Source: Dendrophyllia cribrosa
Lineage: Eukaryota > Cnidaria > Anthozoa > Scleractinia > Dendrophylliidae
Direction of reading: 5' to 3'
DNA length: 64,000 bases
NCBI GenBank assembly: GCA_024195265.1
Contig: JAJLRJ010000002.1
Span: 52,516,251-52,580,250, forward strand
Part shown: positions 34,301 through 48,100 of the stretch, one piece after another
Layout: each line of letters opens with the position of its first letter
Numbering within the stretch: the first letter of the stretch is position 1
Made by a program: the position numbers and the translations under genes
The notes under the pieces: generated by a model
Told to the model about the DNA's origin: nothing
Seen by the model: the letters and a program-made list of their open reading frames with translations, nothing else
Databases searched by the model: none

Positions 34301-37300
34301 ATTTCCGTATAACCCCATACATTAGTTATGCATACTTTTCTCAAAACTAAAACAAAAGCCAAAACAATAAAACGCCTGAAGAAAAACAATAGCGCATACA
34401 TGTATAATTAATGTATGGGGTTGTACGGAAATCTTACCGACTGATTCTATTTCTCGGATGAATGATAACATATTGTGCAGAGGCTGACCGAAATTTCCGT
34501 GCGAAGCGAGGTTTAATAATAAATTTGTCGTGCCTCGCGAATTCCAGCAAGGTGTCGTGCAGTTGCCTGGCAACAGTGCAACAAAGCTTGAATGACGTCA
34601 GACAAACGAAAGAGGATGATGGGAACGCCTGTGGTACTACTTCATGTAAGCCTGTAAAGGAGCATTGTAAACAAAGATGGCGGACGGTAAACGGTATGCG
34701 AAACGGTACCAAAGTTTTTGGTTTCAAAGAAGACGAAGTAGAATGGCGAAAAGCTTCATACGCTAATCGAGACGCCACCAAAGTTTCGACCCGCGGTGCA
34801 CCTCCTCCGAGCTTCGCGAGGTTCTGCGAGACATGTACTTATTTCTAGTTTTAATTGCAGATGTGGATGGTCCAGAGGGTAAGTTAATCATATCAGTGCA
34901 TTGAAATACCTGATGATTACCTTAAATTGATTTGGTATTGATGTAACGTTCATTCTTTGGTTGATGCAGCACCACCAGATGCTCCAGCAGCAGCCGCTGC
35001 AGCACCAGCTGGTAAGTTAAATTGTGCATTAAAATATTTCACTGTGTAAATTTATTTGGTATTGTTAGGTTTTAGATGTAGTTGTTCTGAGTAAGTTATG
35101 TTTTGCTTTAAATATTATGTAGGTCCTTTTATGAAACAGTTTATAATTACTAAGGTTTTCCCCAAAAAAATTGGGAACACCTTAAAGAGTAGTGAAATGG
35201 CAAAAGGAAGATTTGGTTTATTAGAGTTGAAATGTACAATGTTCCAATTATAATCTCTTGGTTTCATTCAGTTGGATGCACATAAGATTTGGATGCACAC
35301 AAGAGATTTGCTAATACAAACCTTTGAAGTATAGGACAATATTGCATGGTGTTTAGAATTACCAATAATACTACTGTAGTCTGAACACTGTTCCATGTTT
35401 TCAAAGAGAAATTTATGAATGCAGTCATGCTCTGCTGGTGTGTCCACTAGCAGTTTTACTTGACGTGACATGAGAACACCATTATTCTGATAATTAGTTT
35501 AGAAATGAAACTTAAAAAAGCAAAATATTGCCATGTAAGGAGTGGTGAGCTATGTGCGTGCTCTATAATTTCCAGCCGTGCATCTATTGAAAATCAAATA
35601 ATTAACACTCCAATCAAATGGTGCATATTCTTCAGCTATATTCTAATTACACAATACCAGCCATTTGTGTATATGCAGTAGGGATCATCAGGAATTTAAT
35701 TTGTTTTATGTTCTGTAATCCTGTTGTTTTATTACTGCATTTCCACAATCCTAATTTTCTGATCAATTAATTTTCTTTTGCAGAAACTTGCTTCAACTGT
35801 GGAGGAGCAGGCTACCTCCAGTGGCAATGCCCCTCTCCTCCTACCACAAAAAAAGGTGGAAGAAGAGAGAGGGGTGGCCACCAGAGTGGGGGATTTTTTT
35901 TTTTAAATGTTTACAATTAAATTTCTTTTACAGCGGTTGCCAATAACACATGACCCACCACCTTCAACACAGTTGGATAAAGCCGAGTTTTAGTGGATGT
36001 CAATCCAAAAAAAGCTGTTAACATTATTTTAGATTCTTGACAGGATTTCAAGAAAGCAGAGTTTAAAATCAACAATTTACCCTGCCGAGAGAATGTAAAA
36101 TTTTTCCAAACTTAATTTCCAAGCCAGTTGAAACAAAAAGAAAACCATATTTTTAGAATAAAACTTGCAAATTTCACCGCATGTGATAATTTGCAACCCA
36201 GTGATGCATGATGAATATCAGGCAGATCAAAATCATAAAGCCGTGGCTGCGAGAAGCGCCAGTGAGTTTTTTTTATCATGTTGAATGAAATGATTATTCC
36301 CTTTAAATTGTAATTGACTTTGAAATTTGTTTTAAAATGTTTACTATTTCTTTTTGGAAAAATTGTTTGAAATCCAGTTAGAATTAAAAAAAAAACAATG
36401 TTAATGGCTTTCCTTTGATTGACGTCCACCAAACTCAAGTTTGACCTTTAGGGATAAAAGTGATGGGCTGCATGTTAATGGTAAGCGCTGTAACTTCTAC
36501 AATTCAAATTATACTGTTTTTTTTTTTGCTTATAGTTGTTTTCTGGAGAAAAATAAAGTTACATTCTGTATTTTTTGAAATACGGCACAACTTGTAAAAA
36601 TATCCCGTGATACTACACACAAAACCAGGATAATAAGATGTAACTATTCCATTACACTTATACCCAAATGTACTAAAACTGAAAACCTAGCAAATGTGAG
36701 TAAAATGTTTTCCGCTTCATTCATTCCTCGACCAGCAGAAAACCTTGCTTACAAGTTGTGCTGTATTTTGATCAGTGTGTTTTGAAGTTCTCACAATATT
36801 TTTCTTATTCAATAAAGTGTACAAGAATATTAATCGAGTCATTTCCTGTTTTGTTGTGATATTGATTGAATTGTCAGATGTCATTTTGTGATATTTCATC
36901 TTGGTCTTTGGCTGATCAGCAAATACCCGTTTTTTTTTTTTTTTTTTTTGCTGATTGGCTGAATCACACACAGTTGTTTGAAAAATAGTCATGTCTTGTT
37001 GTCATTTAGGTGCCAAATAAGCATTCAAATTATAAATTTTATTTGTGCATGATGGTCAGGGGTGTAGCTAAGAAAACACCTAGCAGGCTCATTAACAAGT
37101 TCAGCCAGTTTTTCTGTCTTGTGCACCTTCAAAATCTCCCAAAGTCTTTGTTTTCTAGTGACATTTCAGCCGGTGATAAGTTTTCTTTCAGATGGTAAAA
37201 TTAGCTGGTAGCCGGCTCTTAGCTACATCCCTGGATGGTGCAATTTTTGAAAAATAATAAATGCTTTAGGTCTCAACATTACTGATTGAATAATTTATTG

Positions 37301-39125
37301 CAATTACCATTGTTGACATTCAAGCTACTCATTATTGTAATTGTTTGTATACATAGATGTTATTTAACTACAGCTGTAGTTTGTTCATTACATATTTGAA
37401 AAACATTTTTCAAGTTTTTTTCAAGCTTAACATGGAGAAAGCGAAAGGGTTGGGGGTTATTTGGCTACATGCCTCAATACAGTACACAAACAGTACACTG
37501 TAGCTCCAAAAAAGTGTTTTATGGATGAAAGCTTAGCACATGATAGACAGAGCATGTACACATGTTAAGAGGGTAAAACATTTTTTTTACATTATTTTTG
37601 CAGAAAATCTACCTAACTGGAGACCCTGTGTATGACATTGAATTAAATGGAACAAAATTTGCATCAAACTAAATGAAACGATCAAGATTGATTTTGTTTG
37701 GTCATTGAACAGAGTCGAACACAAACTTTTATTCTGAGTTTGACTTATGAATGAAATCAAATGCCACTGTTCGATCTTGTGCAGAAATCAAACTTTGAGC
37801 TAAAATCTATAATGAAGAGAGACTGGTCCAGTGAACATTTGCTATGATTCAAGATGTCTAATGCAATAAATTTATTGTCTTGTCGTCAAGAGGATTCAAC
37901 AATTGGAACGACAAAATCAATTGATGATTCAACTTGCAGATGGTCTGTAAACAGGTGAAATCTTTCGCGGGCTCACTGCGCCTTTCAATAACATTTATAC
38001 TCTGAAGTTAAAAACTCCACCAACGGTTTTGTTTTTCCTTGCTATCAATCACCAGGTCACTGCATTTAACTGTGTGTGCTGTGATCTGTGGATTTCAATC
38101 CGCTTTGTTGGTTTTTTATTTTTCATGGTTCATTGATTATCTACCAAAAATACATGTCATTTGGATTAAATGCGGTAAAAAATGCAGATGATCAGTTTGG
38201 ATTAAGAGTTTGCGTCTTACTGAAAGATGCAGTAATGAGCCGTCAACAATTGGAATACAAAACTAAGGGTAAAAAAAAGTCATGCTCTTGACACACTGCA
38301 TGATACACATTTTTTTTTGTCAAGTTCAATTTTGCTCAATGACCAGAAAAAATCAAACTTAATGGAATAGCCCTTTTTGAGGTTAACCTTGCTCATCTGC
38401 ATTAGAATAAAAGTCAACGTGGTTGCAAGGCAATTTCAGGCAGAAACTACAAAATTGTCCGAAATTGCCTCGCAACCATGTCGACTTTTATTGTAATGCA
38501 ATTGAGAGAGGTTAACTGCAAAAAGGGCCATTACGGTTCACCTGTCTCATTTGTATTACAATGAAAGGCAACATGGTTGTGAGGCAATTTGGGGCAGAAT
38601 ACTACAAAATTGCCTGAAATTGCTTCGCAACCATGTTGACTTTTATTGTAATGCAAATGAAAGAGGTTAACTGCAAACAGGGCTATTGCTTTTAATTTAT
38701 TAATTGATTGAGTTTGAAAGCAGAATGCATGATGTGATGCAACAGCTTTAGGATATGCAACAAGAAAAAGGTTTCAACTTGACATCAAAAGACTACAAAA
38801 GAGTTTTCTTTGAACCCCTTCTCAAGAACACAAAGCAGTCAAGTTCTTTTGTAAGTGCTGCATCGTAGCAGTCCATAATAAATAAAATGTTGACTCCTCA
38901 GTGAACTTCTTGAAATTCACCAATTTGAAAGTATAATATTGTGTCCCTCCATGTTATCTGTAGTAAAGAAAATGAACATTAGAATATATGAATATTAACT
39001 TAAGGTGAGATAAGAAATTAAGGGTATAATGATACATTCCCCCCTCACCCTTGATGGCATTTATTTATTGCAAGGTGCTATAAATATTGTGTGAGCACTC
39101 AGTCTTGTCTGAGGGTGGGTTAATT

Positions 39126-39156
<31 letters not shown>

Positions 39157-42100
39157 GGGGATTAAAGTGGGCTAGGGAGTGGCCTTATTATTTTATGTCC
39201 AATAATACAGTGCACATATTGTGTATTGTATTGTGTCAAAGCTGACTCTGAATTTTTAAAAAGGCTTTCTAGTAGAAGAAAGAAGGCTTCAAAGTCTAAC
39301 ATCGGAAGTTTTTTTTACCTTAAAAAGGCAATAACTTTGAATGAAAGAGGTTTTGACTGATCACTGAGTTGAAAAACTAGGTAGTAATTTTGTCTTTATC
39401 TTGAGGAGAAAACTGGACATTAAACTTTGTTTTATGCAAAATTCAACTAATTAAGTTGCTTTCATCATAGCTGGAAATTGCAATCCATTTAATAATATCA
39501 AAATAAATTAATGTCCAAGATATGAAGGTTTTCAAAGTAACACATGTTCCTCTTCCAAAAATTTGCCTAATGAATTTACATGTATTAATGGTACAGTGTA
39601 TCTTTCCGGCGTGACCTTAATGTAACCTAATAAGCATTGTTTTAGTTCTATCAGCTCACCTTTACACTGTATGTCCATTGATGGCAAGACAACAATAAGA
39701 ATTGAATAAAGAACATGGCAATTGTGTTCATCTTTGTGATCTGTGTTAAAAAAGAAAATTATATTCTGAATTTATAATTCATGTAAAAGGGTCAGGTGGG
39801 AAATTATATGTAGAATGTATTTTGTTTGCGCTCATATGGGATGGACTTGACCAAGCACAATGGGTTATGCAGTTTTAAAGAGCAAAATCTGTTCTTGCCC
39901 TGCTTGAATAAATTGACTTGCTATTGATTAACCTTATATATTGTTATCCCCACCAACATTCTTGTTTACTGTCATGGCATATCAAAAATAACAAAGGTCA
40001 ATTTATGCACTTAGAAAATCACTTATTTATTCAACTAGCTGGTAATCAGTGTTTTTAAATGACATCTTACCTGAACTACTCCACACTGATAGCAAGTGCA
40101 TGATATGAAACAAATTCATTTTTGTGATCTGTAGTCAAAGAAATTGCAAATTATTAGTTACTAAATGGAATGGATGGATATGGGAAACTTTTTTTAACTC
40201 TCAAGGCTGTCATTAGTATGCATGAACCCAACAACTGGCTATCAAACCATCACTTAGTCTAGATTACATATGCATGGCTCATGCTGTCTGGTAATTTCTC
40301 TTAATATACTGTACCATAAAATTAAGGAAACATTAATATTGAAGTACTCTCTTTATTTTCATGCGGGTACCAAGGTCATACTGTACAATTACATGACTTG
40401 TATCATTGCTGATATCTTTATATCTATAGATGATATTTTTTTTGGTGAACTGATTCACTAGTTCGAGCAGTGTTTGAAAGTCACATGAAGACATTCAGCT
40501 TAAAGCAATTTTCTTTTATAAAGAAAAACGAGGGCAGGATTTTTTTAAAAATTTTATGGTACATATTGCCCAGCATATCAGAGCCATTTTTGCTAGCTGC
40601 CATCTGCTCAACAACATCAACCATAGAGCTGGCATCTGCTAACAATTTACTCATGGCCATCTGCTCATTCTTTTTTGTGGAGAAGAGCTGGCACTGAGTC
40701 AAAGTATTATTAGACAAGTATCATTTTTGCTAGCTGTCATCTGCTCAAGAACATCAATCATAGTGCTGGCATCTACTAACAATTTACTGATGGTCATCTG
40801 TTCGTTATTGTTTGTGAAAAAGAGCTGGCACAGTCAAACTATTAGTAACATTATATGGTATGAAACTGATTTGAAAGTGATGTTAAGTGGATTTTTTTAA
40901 AATGATATGATTTTTAACTCTCCTTGGGGGAGAATCTCGGCCATGGCCTATACCCCATGGCCTAACCCATGGCCTAAGCCATGGGGTACCCCACGTTTTG
41001 TCCCTACCCCACACTGAGGGACATGCAGCAGGGAGTGTAGCGGGGACATGTAGCAGGGAAAAATTCAGAGTGCTTGCAACACCAATTTTGGGGACATTTT
41101 GTCCCCGCGACGTGTCCCATGAAGTTGAACAAGTTGACCTCAGTGCGGCATGTCGCGGGGACAAAATGTTCCCAAAATTGGTGTTGCACAATTATGAAAG
41201 TATCAGTTCACCCGAGGGGACGTATCGCTGCAACATGTCCCTGAGACGTGCCCTCACAACATTTTCATGTGTGTGCAAGCGCTATGATTTTGTCCCTGCT
41301 ACATGTCTCTGCCGCACGTCCCTGCTACATGTCCCTCAGTGTGTACTACACAAATTTGTCGCTGTTACATGTTGCTGCGATATGTCCCTGCTACATGACC
41401 CCTCGTGTCTGACCTGACCTTTATGGAATTATGATCTATTTCATGGATTGTACTGGAGGAGTGTTACCTTGAAGAAGATAATCAGTATTGTTTCGCCAGT
41501 TGTCTTGGCATATAATGTGCTGTCAAACAACTCCTTCGCATCCACCATTTTGAAATTATACTCTAGCATAAGTTAGATTAATTATCATTATTTTTATTTG
41601 CACTATTGTTTATATTTTGCACCTTGCACTGAAACTTGCTGTTTGTCCATTACGATTTTGCAAGTAAATCCCGAAGATATAGACAAATTCAAGAGTGCTG
41701 CACATGTGCTTGGCCAATTCAGGACTATTTTCTTAAAAACTCTATTAACATTTTTTTCTTAAAGGTAGGAAAGCTTGATATATAGGTAATTAATGCTGGT
41801 AGAGAATTATAAATTTTAGGACCTTGGTAGAGAAATATGTAAATTGGAGGCAACAATTAATTGAAGGGCCGAGAGCATAACCGTAGTTCACATGCCAAAA
41901 ATGGACAAATCTGAGCGAGAAAAAAATAAAAAAGGCGTAAAATTCCACATAGGTCGGTTATGCTCTCGGCCCTTCAATTGTGATAATAAAACATAAATTT
42001 GACTATTTGACATGGATTGAATTGAAAAAAAATTCATAATGAGTACATTATTTTGAAATCAAGCAATTTTCGAGGATATTTTGATTTGAGAGTGATTTCT

Positions 42101-45100
42101 TAACTGTGTTTAATGCCTGTAAGTTATATAATTCTGATTGTAACACGTGTACACTTAATTAGCATGTTTCCCTGGCATTTCTACGACAATCAAAACATCG
42201 ACAAACGCACTTCATAAATAAAACAGAGTCAAACTACAAAATAAAATTGAATTTACTCAATTAATGTACCTTGTTGGCCTTCTCTATCTGCTTCAGGCTG
42301 CTCCTCCGCACAGTTCCTTCTTATTTCGTGCTGCCGTTCTTGGTCTCTTTCACACTGTTCTTCAGTTCTTCTCATTCCTCGAAGCCGTTCTAACGCTAAT
42401 TGACGCTGTTGTTCGGTTCTCTTTCTCCTCCTTTCCCTTTGTCGTTCTCGGTTTCTTTCTAGCTCTGCTTGACGCTGTTCTTTCGTTCTTTTTTTCCTCC
42501 GTTCCCTTTGTCGTTCTCGGTCTTTTTCTCTCTTCTTTCGTCTCTGCTCTTCTGTCATGTTTCTCCCAACCATCATATATAACCTAATTATTCAAAATTT
42601 AAGCCTTTTTAAATGCACGCCAAAAGTGAACAAGGGCGAAAGCACAAATAAATTCAAAAGAGTTCAGCTGTAAACAAATGCTTCGACGATCTACTAGCTT
42701 GAATTTAAGACAAAATTAGGTTCAAAAGTAAGCACTTAGCTCTATATTCCTCCAAAAACGCTTGACTTGCAGAGTCACGAAGCCTGAAATGCGGTCTTGA
42801 CCACTGTCTGAGAAATGTGAAACCTGTCTTGAGTTGCAAACCGCGAAAAAATGCAGGGTAAAACGATTTTGCAAATAGTTTTCTCGATCCGCTAATAAAT
42901 ACAGAAGTAAATACTAGCTGACGCAACATAAATTGCTATAAAGATCCCGGATGTTGTGTGGCGTCATACGCGCATGCGCGCTAGCCTTGCGCGACACATC
43001 CGCGACACACATCTCCGACACACATGTTTTTGTTGCAGACAGCGCCCGCGAAACATTCCGCTAGCCATGACCATGAAAAATGAGGGCATAGGTTCTATGA
43101 GTATGGGGCTCCGCAGCCGGGCCTTCGGCCCGGCTAGTGCTCCGCTAAAACCGTTTCAAATTTTTTTTTTTATGTTGAGACTCATGTACACGTGTCAGAT
43201 AAAAGAGGTTATTCACACAAGGGGCACACGCGAAAGGGAGATGTCACCTCTCGATTTTACGCGTACCACTCGCGCGCGTGTCCTTGAAATGTCGCTATAT
43301 AATTAACTAAATAAAAACCGGAGCTTGCTACGCAGGGTACATAACACTTCACTCTAGTTTAGGTAGTCAATTACGGTTACTTGTTGAATATGTTTCCCGA
43401 AAGGTGCGTGGAATTGCCAAGAGGGGAATAACTGGGATGCTCGGTATACCTTTTTTTATGGCGTGGGGAAGGTATTCCGTATGCGAAGGTGTTCCGTTTC
43501 AAATTTTCGACATGTACAGCTTTGCACGATCAAACTGTAAGCATGTGCAATGTCTTCATTCTCAGTCGCCCGCCGCAAGAATTTCCCGCCTAAAAATTAA
43601 AAGCAAACCATTGCAACAAGCTGGTGTCACGAGAAATAAGGAAATACGTATACCAAACAAATAAGAAAAGACCCTTTAAAGGGGTAGTATCACGAGGTCG
43701 AAACTTGAAAACGTCGGCCCACGTTTGCAAGTTTGATTCCGCAAATTCGAAAAGGCCGTCGAGAAGTGGAGGTATTTGTTGAATCAAAAAATCCGTTTTG
43801 ATATAGCCGGAGAAAAGAAAAAATCACTTTTAACAGTGATATGTCCAAACTTCCGGTGCAAGAATAGTGAACAGTGCCGCGCGTGGAACCTCGTGATACT
43901 GCCCCTTTAAGATAAGGTTTTTACTTTGAGAAGTCAAAATTCATAACTTTTATCTCTAGGGGTCGCTTATGATCGAAAGTGGACACTCCAATTGTACTAA
44001 GTACTGACTTAGAGTAGAGGATTTCAACTTACTAGAGGGATCCTCAAAATAAACCAAGACTTCATCCTTCTCTATTCTTTCTACACAGATGACACAGCTC
44101 CCTCCACTCTTTCTATTGTTTTCAAAATACAAATCTATTGTGTCGTCCGACGTTTCTTTCTTTAGTCCCTTAACCTGAATGCAAGAGCACAAGGGCACGC
44201 GCTCTAAACGAAGGTGCCTTCCTTCCAGTCCCTTGGGGTCTTTGCTTACTTTGTCGAAAAGAGCCTGAAAGTCTAAGAAAAGAAACAGTAACAGTGTCAT
44301 TACAAAAGTAAAACGTCAAACAGTAGTCATCTGAAAAATAGAATGCATCAAGGTCATTAAATGATATTTCTTTGTCTCTGATCGTCTTTCAATTTTCTTT
44401 AATTATAAATTTTCTTTTATTATAATTTGACTATCTTTTGCTTTTTTAACTCGTAAAAACAAAACAGCAATTACTTCACTCGATCGCTAGATCGGCTGTA
44501 AACATTGAGCCCACGATAAGTAATGGTTACCTGTGGTATCCATGGGGACGGCGTTGGAGGGAGGGTAGGGTGGGGAATTAGATACAAAGAGTGGGAGTCG
44601 GTGAAACGAAACGCCTAGGAGGGCGGAGGGTCGGTGGACATTGAGTCTGCAATATGTAGTGGTGAACTGTAGTACACATGGGAACAGTCGGGAGGCTCCA
44701 AACGGTTCATGTTCACGAGTTGGCTCATAGGAGCGTTTGATTTCTTTTGCAAACAATTGGGCCAAATGGGTGTCATACTTCAATCGTCTTTCAAAGAGGA
44801 GGAAGAAGACATTCAGCTGGTGTTTTTAAGTTTTACCTAATTACTATTGAGGCTTTAGTGGCGTGTTTAAGTCCTTGAAATCTATACTGATGAAAGTCTT
44901 AGAAAGTATCCTTAACTTTCCCACACATTCTTGTCAGGTGTTACCATTTTTCAAAGCCTGTGTAATTGAAATGCAGGTCAATGATAAACGGGTACAATAT
45001 TGATTGAAACAACTATTGAAAGCAAATTAAAATGTCTCTATTTTAATGCTGTTTATATTTAATTACCAGATTACCTGGGTCAGCATCAAAAACTGCCAGT

Positions 45101-48100
45101 GCGTTGTTGCTGCAGCCTTTGTAAACCTCACTGACCTCTGCCGCACAGAATTTTTCCAAATAATAGCGTAGGCAGTCTTCCGAAGTCGTCTCATTGAGTC
45201 CTTGAACATGGACCTTTCGCGGGTCTGGAAGTCTTCTTACTACTGTAATGTGTTTTTTATCAATGGAATGTGGATCCTCAAGAAGCCGTTTTAAATCTGA
45301 AATCAAAAGTTAATGTAGAACATTTTGAATGTTTTCAACCACCGGGTACTTTGTACTTTTCTCAAAGCTTCCGAACACTTTTCGGGCCAGAAAAACTTAT
45401 TTCTGTCTAACAACAGAAATAATCAATTTTCGTACGTTTTGAATGCTAAGAAAAAAGTTGACGAGAAACTTTGCACTGGTTTTCGAGCAAAAACCTTCAC
45501 TGCCACTTGAAAGAAATTAAATTTCAAAACCTTCGGGCCCGAAAAGACTTTTTGGGAGTTTTGAGAAACCCACGCCCGGTGTTATATTCCTCCATCCTAT
45601 TGTATTTTATTTTAGAAACTTTGGGCAATTAAAGAATTATATGATATTAAGGTACTGATTTTTTTTCAGGCTCGTACAGCCTTGTCCAGTGAACATGTCT
45701 TGAACGTACTAAAAAATTATTTTACAAACAAAACTCCGCTGAAAGCAGCAGTGCGTTAAACACCCGTTTTGTCTTAACCCTCGGACGTCCCCCCCCTTAA
45801 TGTTTTTCTCGGATTTTTTTCAAGAGCATTTATTTTTGGCAAACGCCGTCTTCAGTAGCTGTTCGTTTATCCTTTTCACACATTTCGGTAAAGTGTGGCG
45901 ACAACCGGTTGCTATGGTAACAAGATACGACGGCATGGCATAAGGGCAAGCCATTTTTGAATAAAAATGCGTGTTTTCCACTTTTTTTCCGGTGAAAACA
46001 TACAAAATGCCACCGAAAAATGTTTAATTGCATCATATTTTGCAACTCTAGGAAAAAATACTTGCAATTTCCGCATTTTTCCGATAAAGTTGAATTTTTA
46101 GTAAAATCCAAGATGGCCACCTTGTACCACGGTACATGGCGTTAAATGCAGGAATGGCTCCGAGCGACACTTAGAAAATTTTTCACCAATTAAAGAATTT
46201 TTTTCTATCAGAAAAAAAGAAAAATGCAATTAATAACCTACAATCACACCTGGAACATCTTGCATGCTAGCATCCCTCCTTCAACACTAGACCACTGGGT
46301 TGATTGGGCAAACCAACAAAAATTTAATTATAAAAGGTGACCCTATCCCTAAATCTAACCTAATCGCAAATCTAGCTCAATATTAGGTCTAATAATCGCT
46401 TTGCCTAGCCCCAATTTTATCTAATAATGAATGCCTACTTTCGTTCTAATCCAGGCACAAACAAGAGAGAAATGAATGCTAATGAGGTCAGCGGTTTCCT
46501 TTCAAACGGCTCGGAGCCATTCCTGCATTGAACGGATAGTTACCACAGTGGAGGTATAAGTTTGCATGTACGTCCGGGGGTTAAGGGGCGACAGATGTTT
46601 TACTGTATTTAAATATATAGATATTTAAAAGTGTCACTAGTGATACTCACTTTTAGAACAAATATTATTTCTTACCTTTTACCTCAGCAAACGTAATAAT
46701 GGCATCTCCTTCGTCAGTATAATCCATTTGAAGAACCTCACCTCCTCCAGATCGTCTCTCATTCTCGAAGTAATTCCACAGAGCATCCTCGGAAGGTAAA
46801 GTACCGCTGACAATTATAGTGATGTTTTCTTCTTTAACAGACTCTCCATCCCCTGTGTCGAGAGGAACATCGTCTTCCTCTTCAAGTAATGATACGTCAA
46901 GAGATAAGCCACCTACTTTGTGGGGCGAGCTCTCTACTGTTCTCATTGCATCTGAAATGAGAAAAATTCACGCAATATTATAGCAATAGGCAGAAAAGGT
47001 TGAGGCATTATACACAGACGAGAAGGACTTGTTGCCATTATAGGCAATTTATGCTTTCGAGGAAAGGTAGAGTGTATTCGATTTAATTTTAGTTTCTTAG
47101 AGTCTGTAGAAAATCACGACAGTTAACATAGGATCAATTATGGCTTTCATTTGCTTTTGTGAATATTTGATGAATGCCGGGCCGGTGGTGCTAAACGTTT
47201 ACAAAACTTGTTCTTTTTCGGCACTCCTGTCAAAGTATCGAATGAAAAGTATTAAACTTACCATCAGGTAATTCAAAAGTGATAAAGCATTCTGGTAAAT
47301 CGCGATCCATGTCGACACTAGAAATTGGTCCTCCTTTAGACCTCCTTGTGTTCTCGAAGTAATTTGTCAGCAGATCTTCTGATGTGTCAGCCGATATACC
47401 GGTGACTTTGACTGTGCACTGTAGTGGTGGTCGCACCTCAGTTTGATTTTTAGATGTCGCTCTAACTAGTTCTGTCGAAACCTCGGTGCCTTGATGTCTA
47501 TTGTAGCTACTAGACAGGTAATGTTTAGGCGACTAAAAGAAAATAAAAACAGATAAATATGTTTAACCCTCGGACGTACAAGAGGGGTTGGCACCTTATG
47601 GTTTTTCTTCGATGTTTTCAAGACTATTTAAGATTAGCACATGACGCCTTAAGTAGCTGTTCGTTCATCCTTGGGACACATTTTGGTATTAGTTTGGCGA
47701 CAACTGGTTGCTATGGTTACGAGATATGATATCATAAGTAGCATCAGGTCAAGCCATTTTTGAATAAAAATGCGTGTTTTCACTTTTTTTTCGGTGAAAA
47801 AACATATAAAATGCTACCAAAAGCATCGAAATGTTTAATTGTATGTTATTTTGCAACTCTAGCAAGAAATATTTGCAATTTCTGCATTTTCCCGATAAAT
47901 TTGAATTTTTAGTAAAATCCAAGATGACGGCCATGGATGCAACAACACCCCCTTTGTACCACGGTGGGGGTTAAAGACGAAACGACGTTTTGAAACAAAA
48001 TCTTCTTGCAATAATACAAAAAAAAGTTTTACTTGCATAATCAAATTGTGTAGAACGTTCGACAATATTTCAATATAGATCGTTAAATTGCTGACGGCAC

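Noticed and set aside
44487..44783. A 98-codon minus-strand frame between exons 5 and 6
   Set aside because: Including it would break the continuous RRM4, and it has no recognisable domain.
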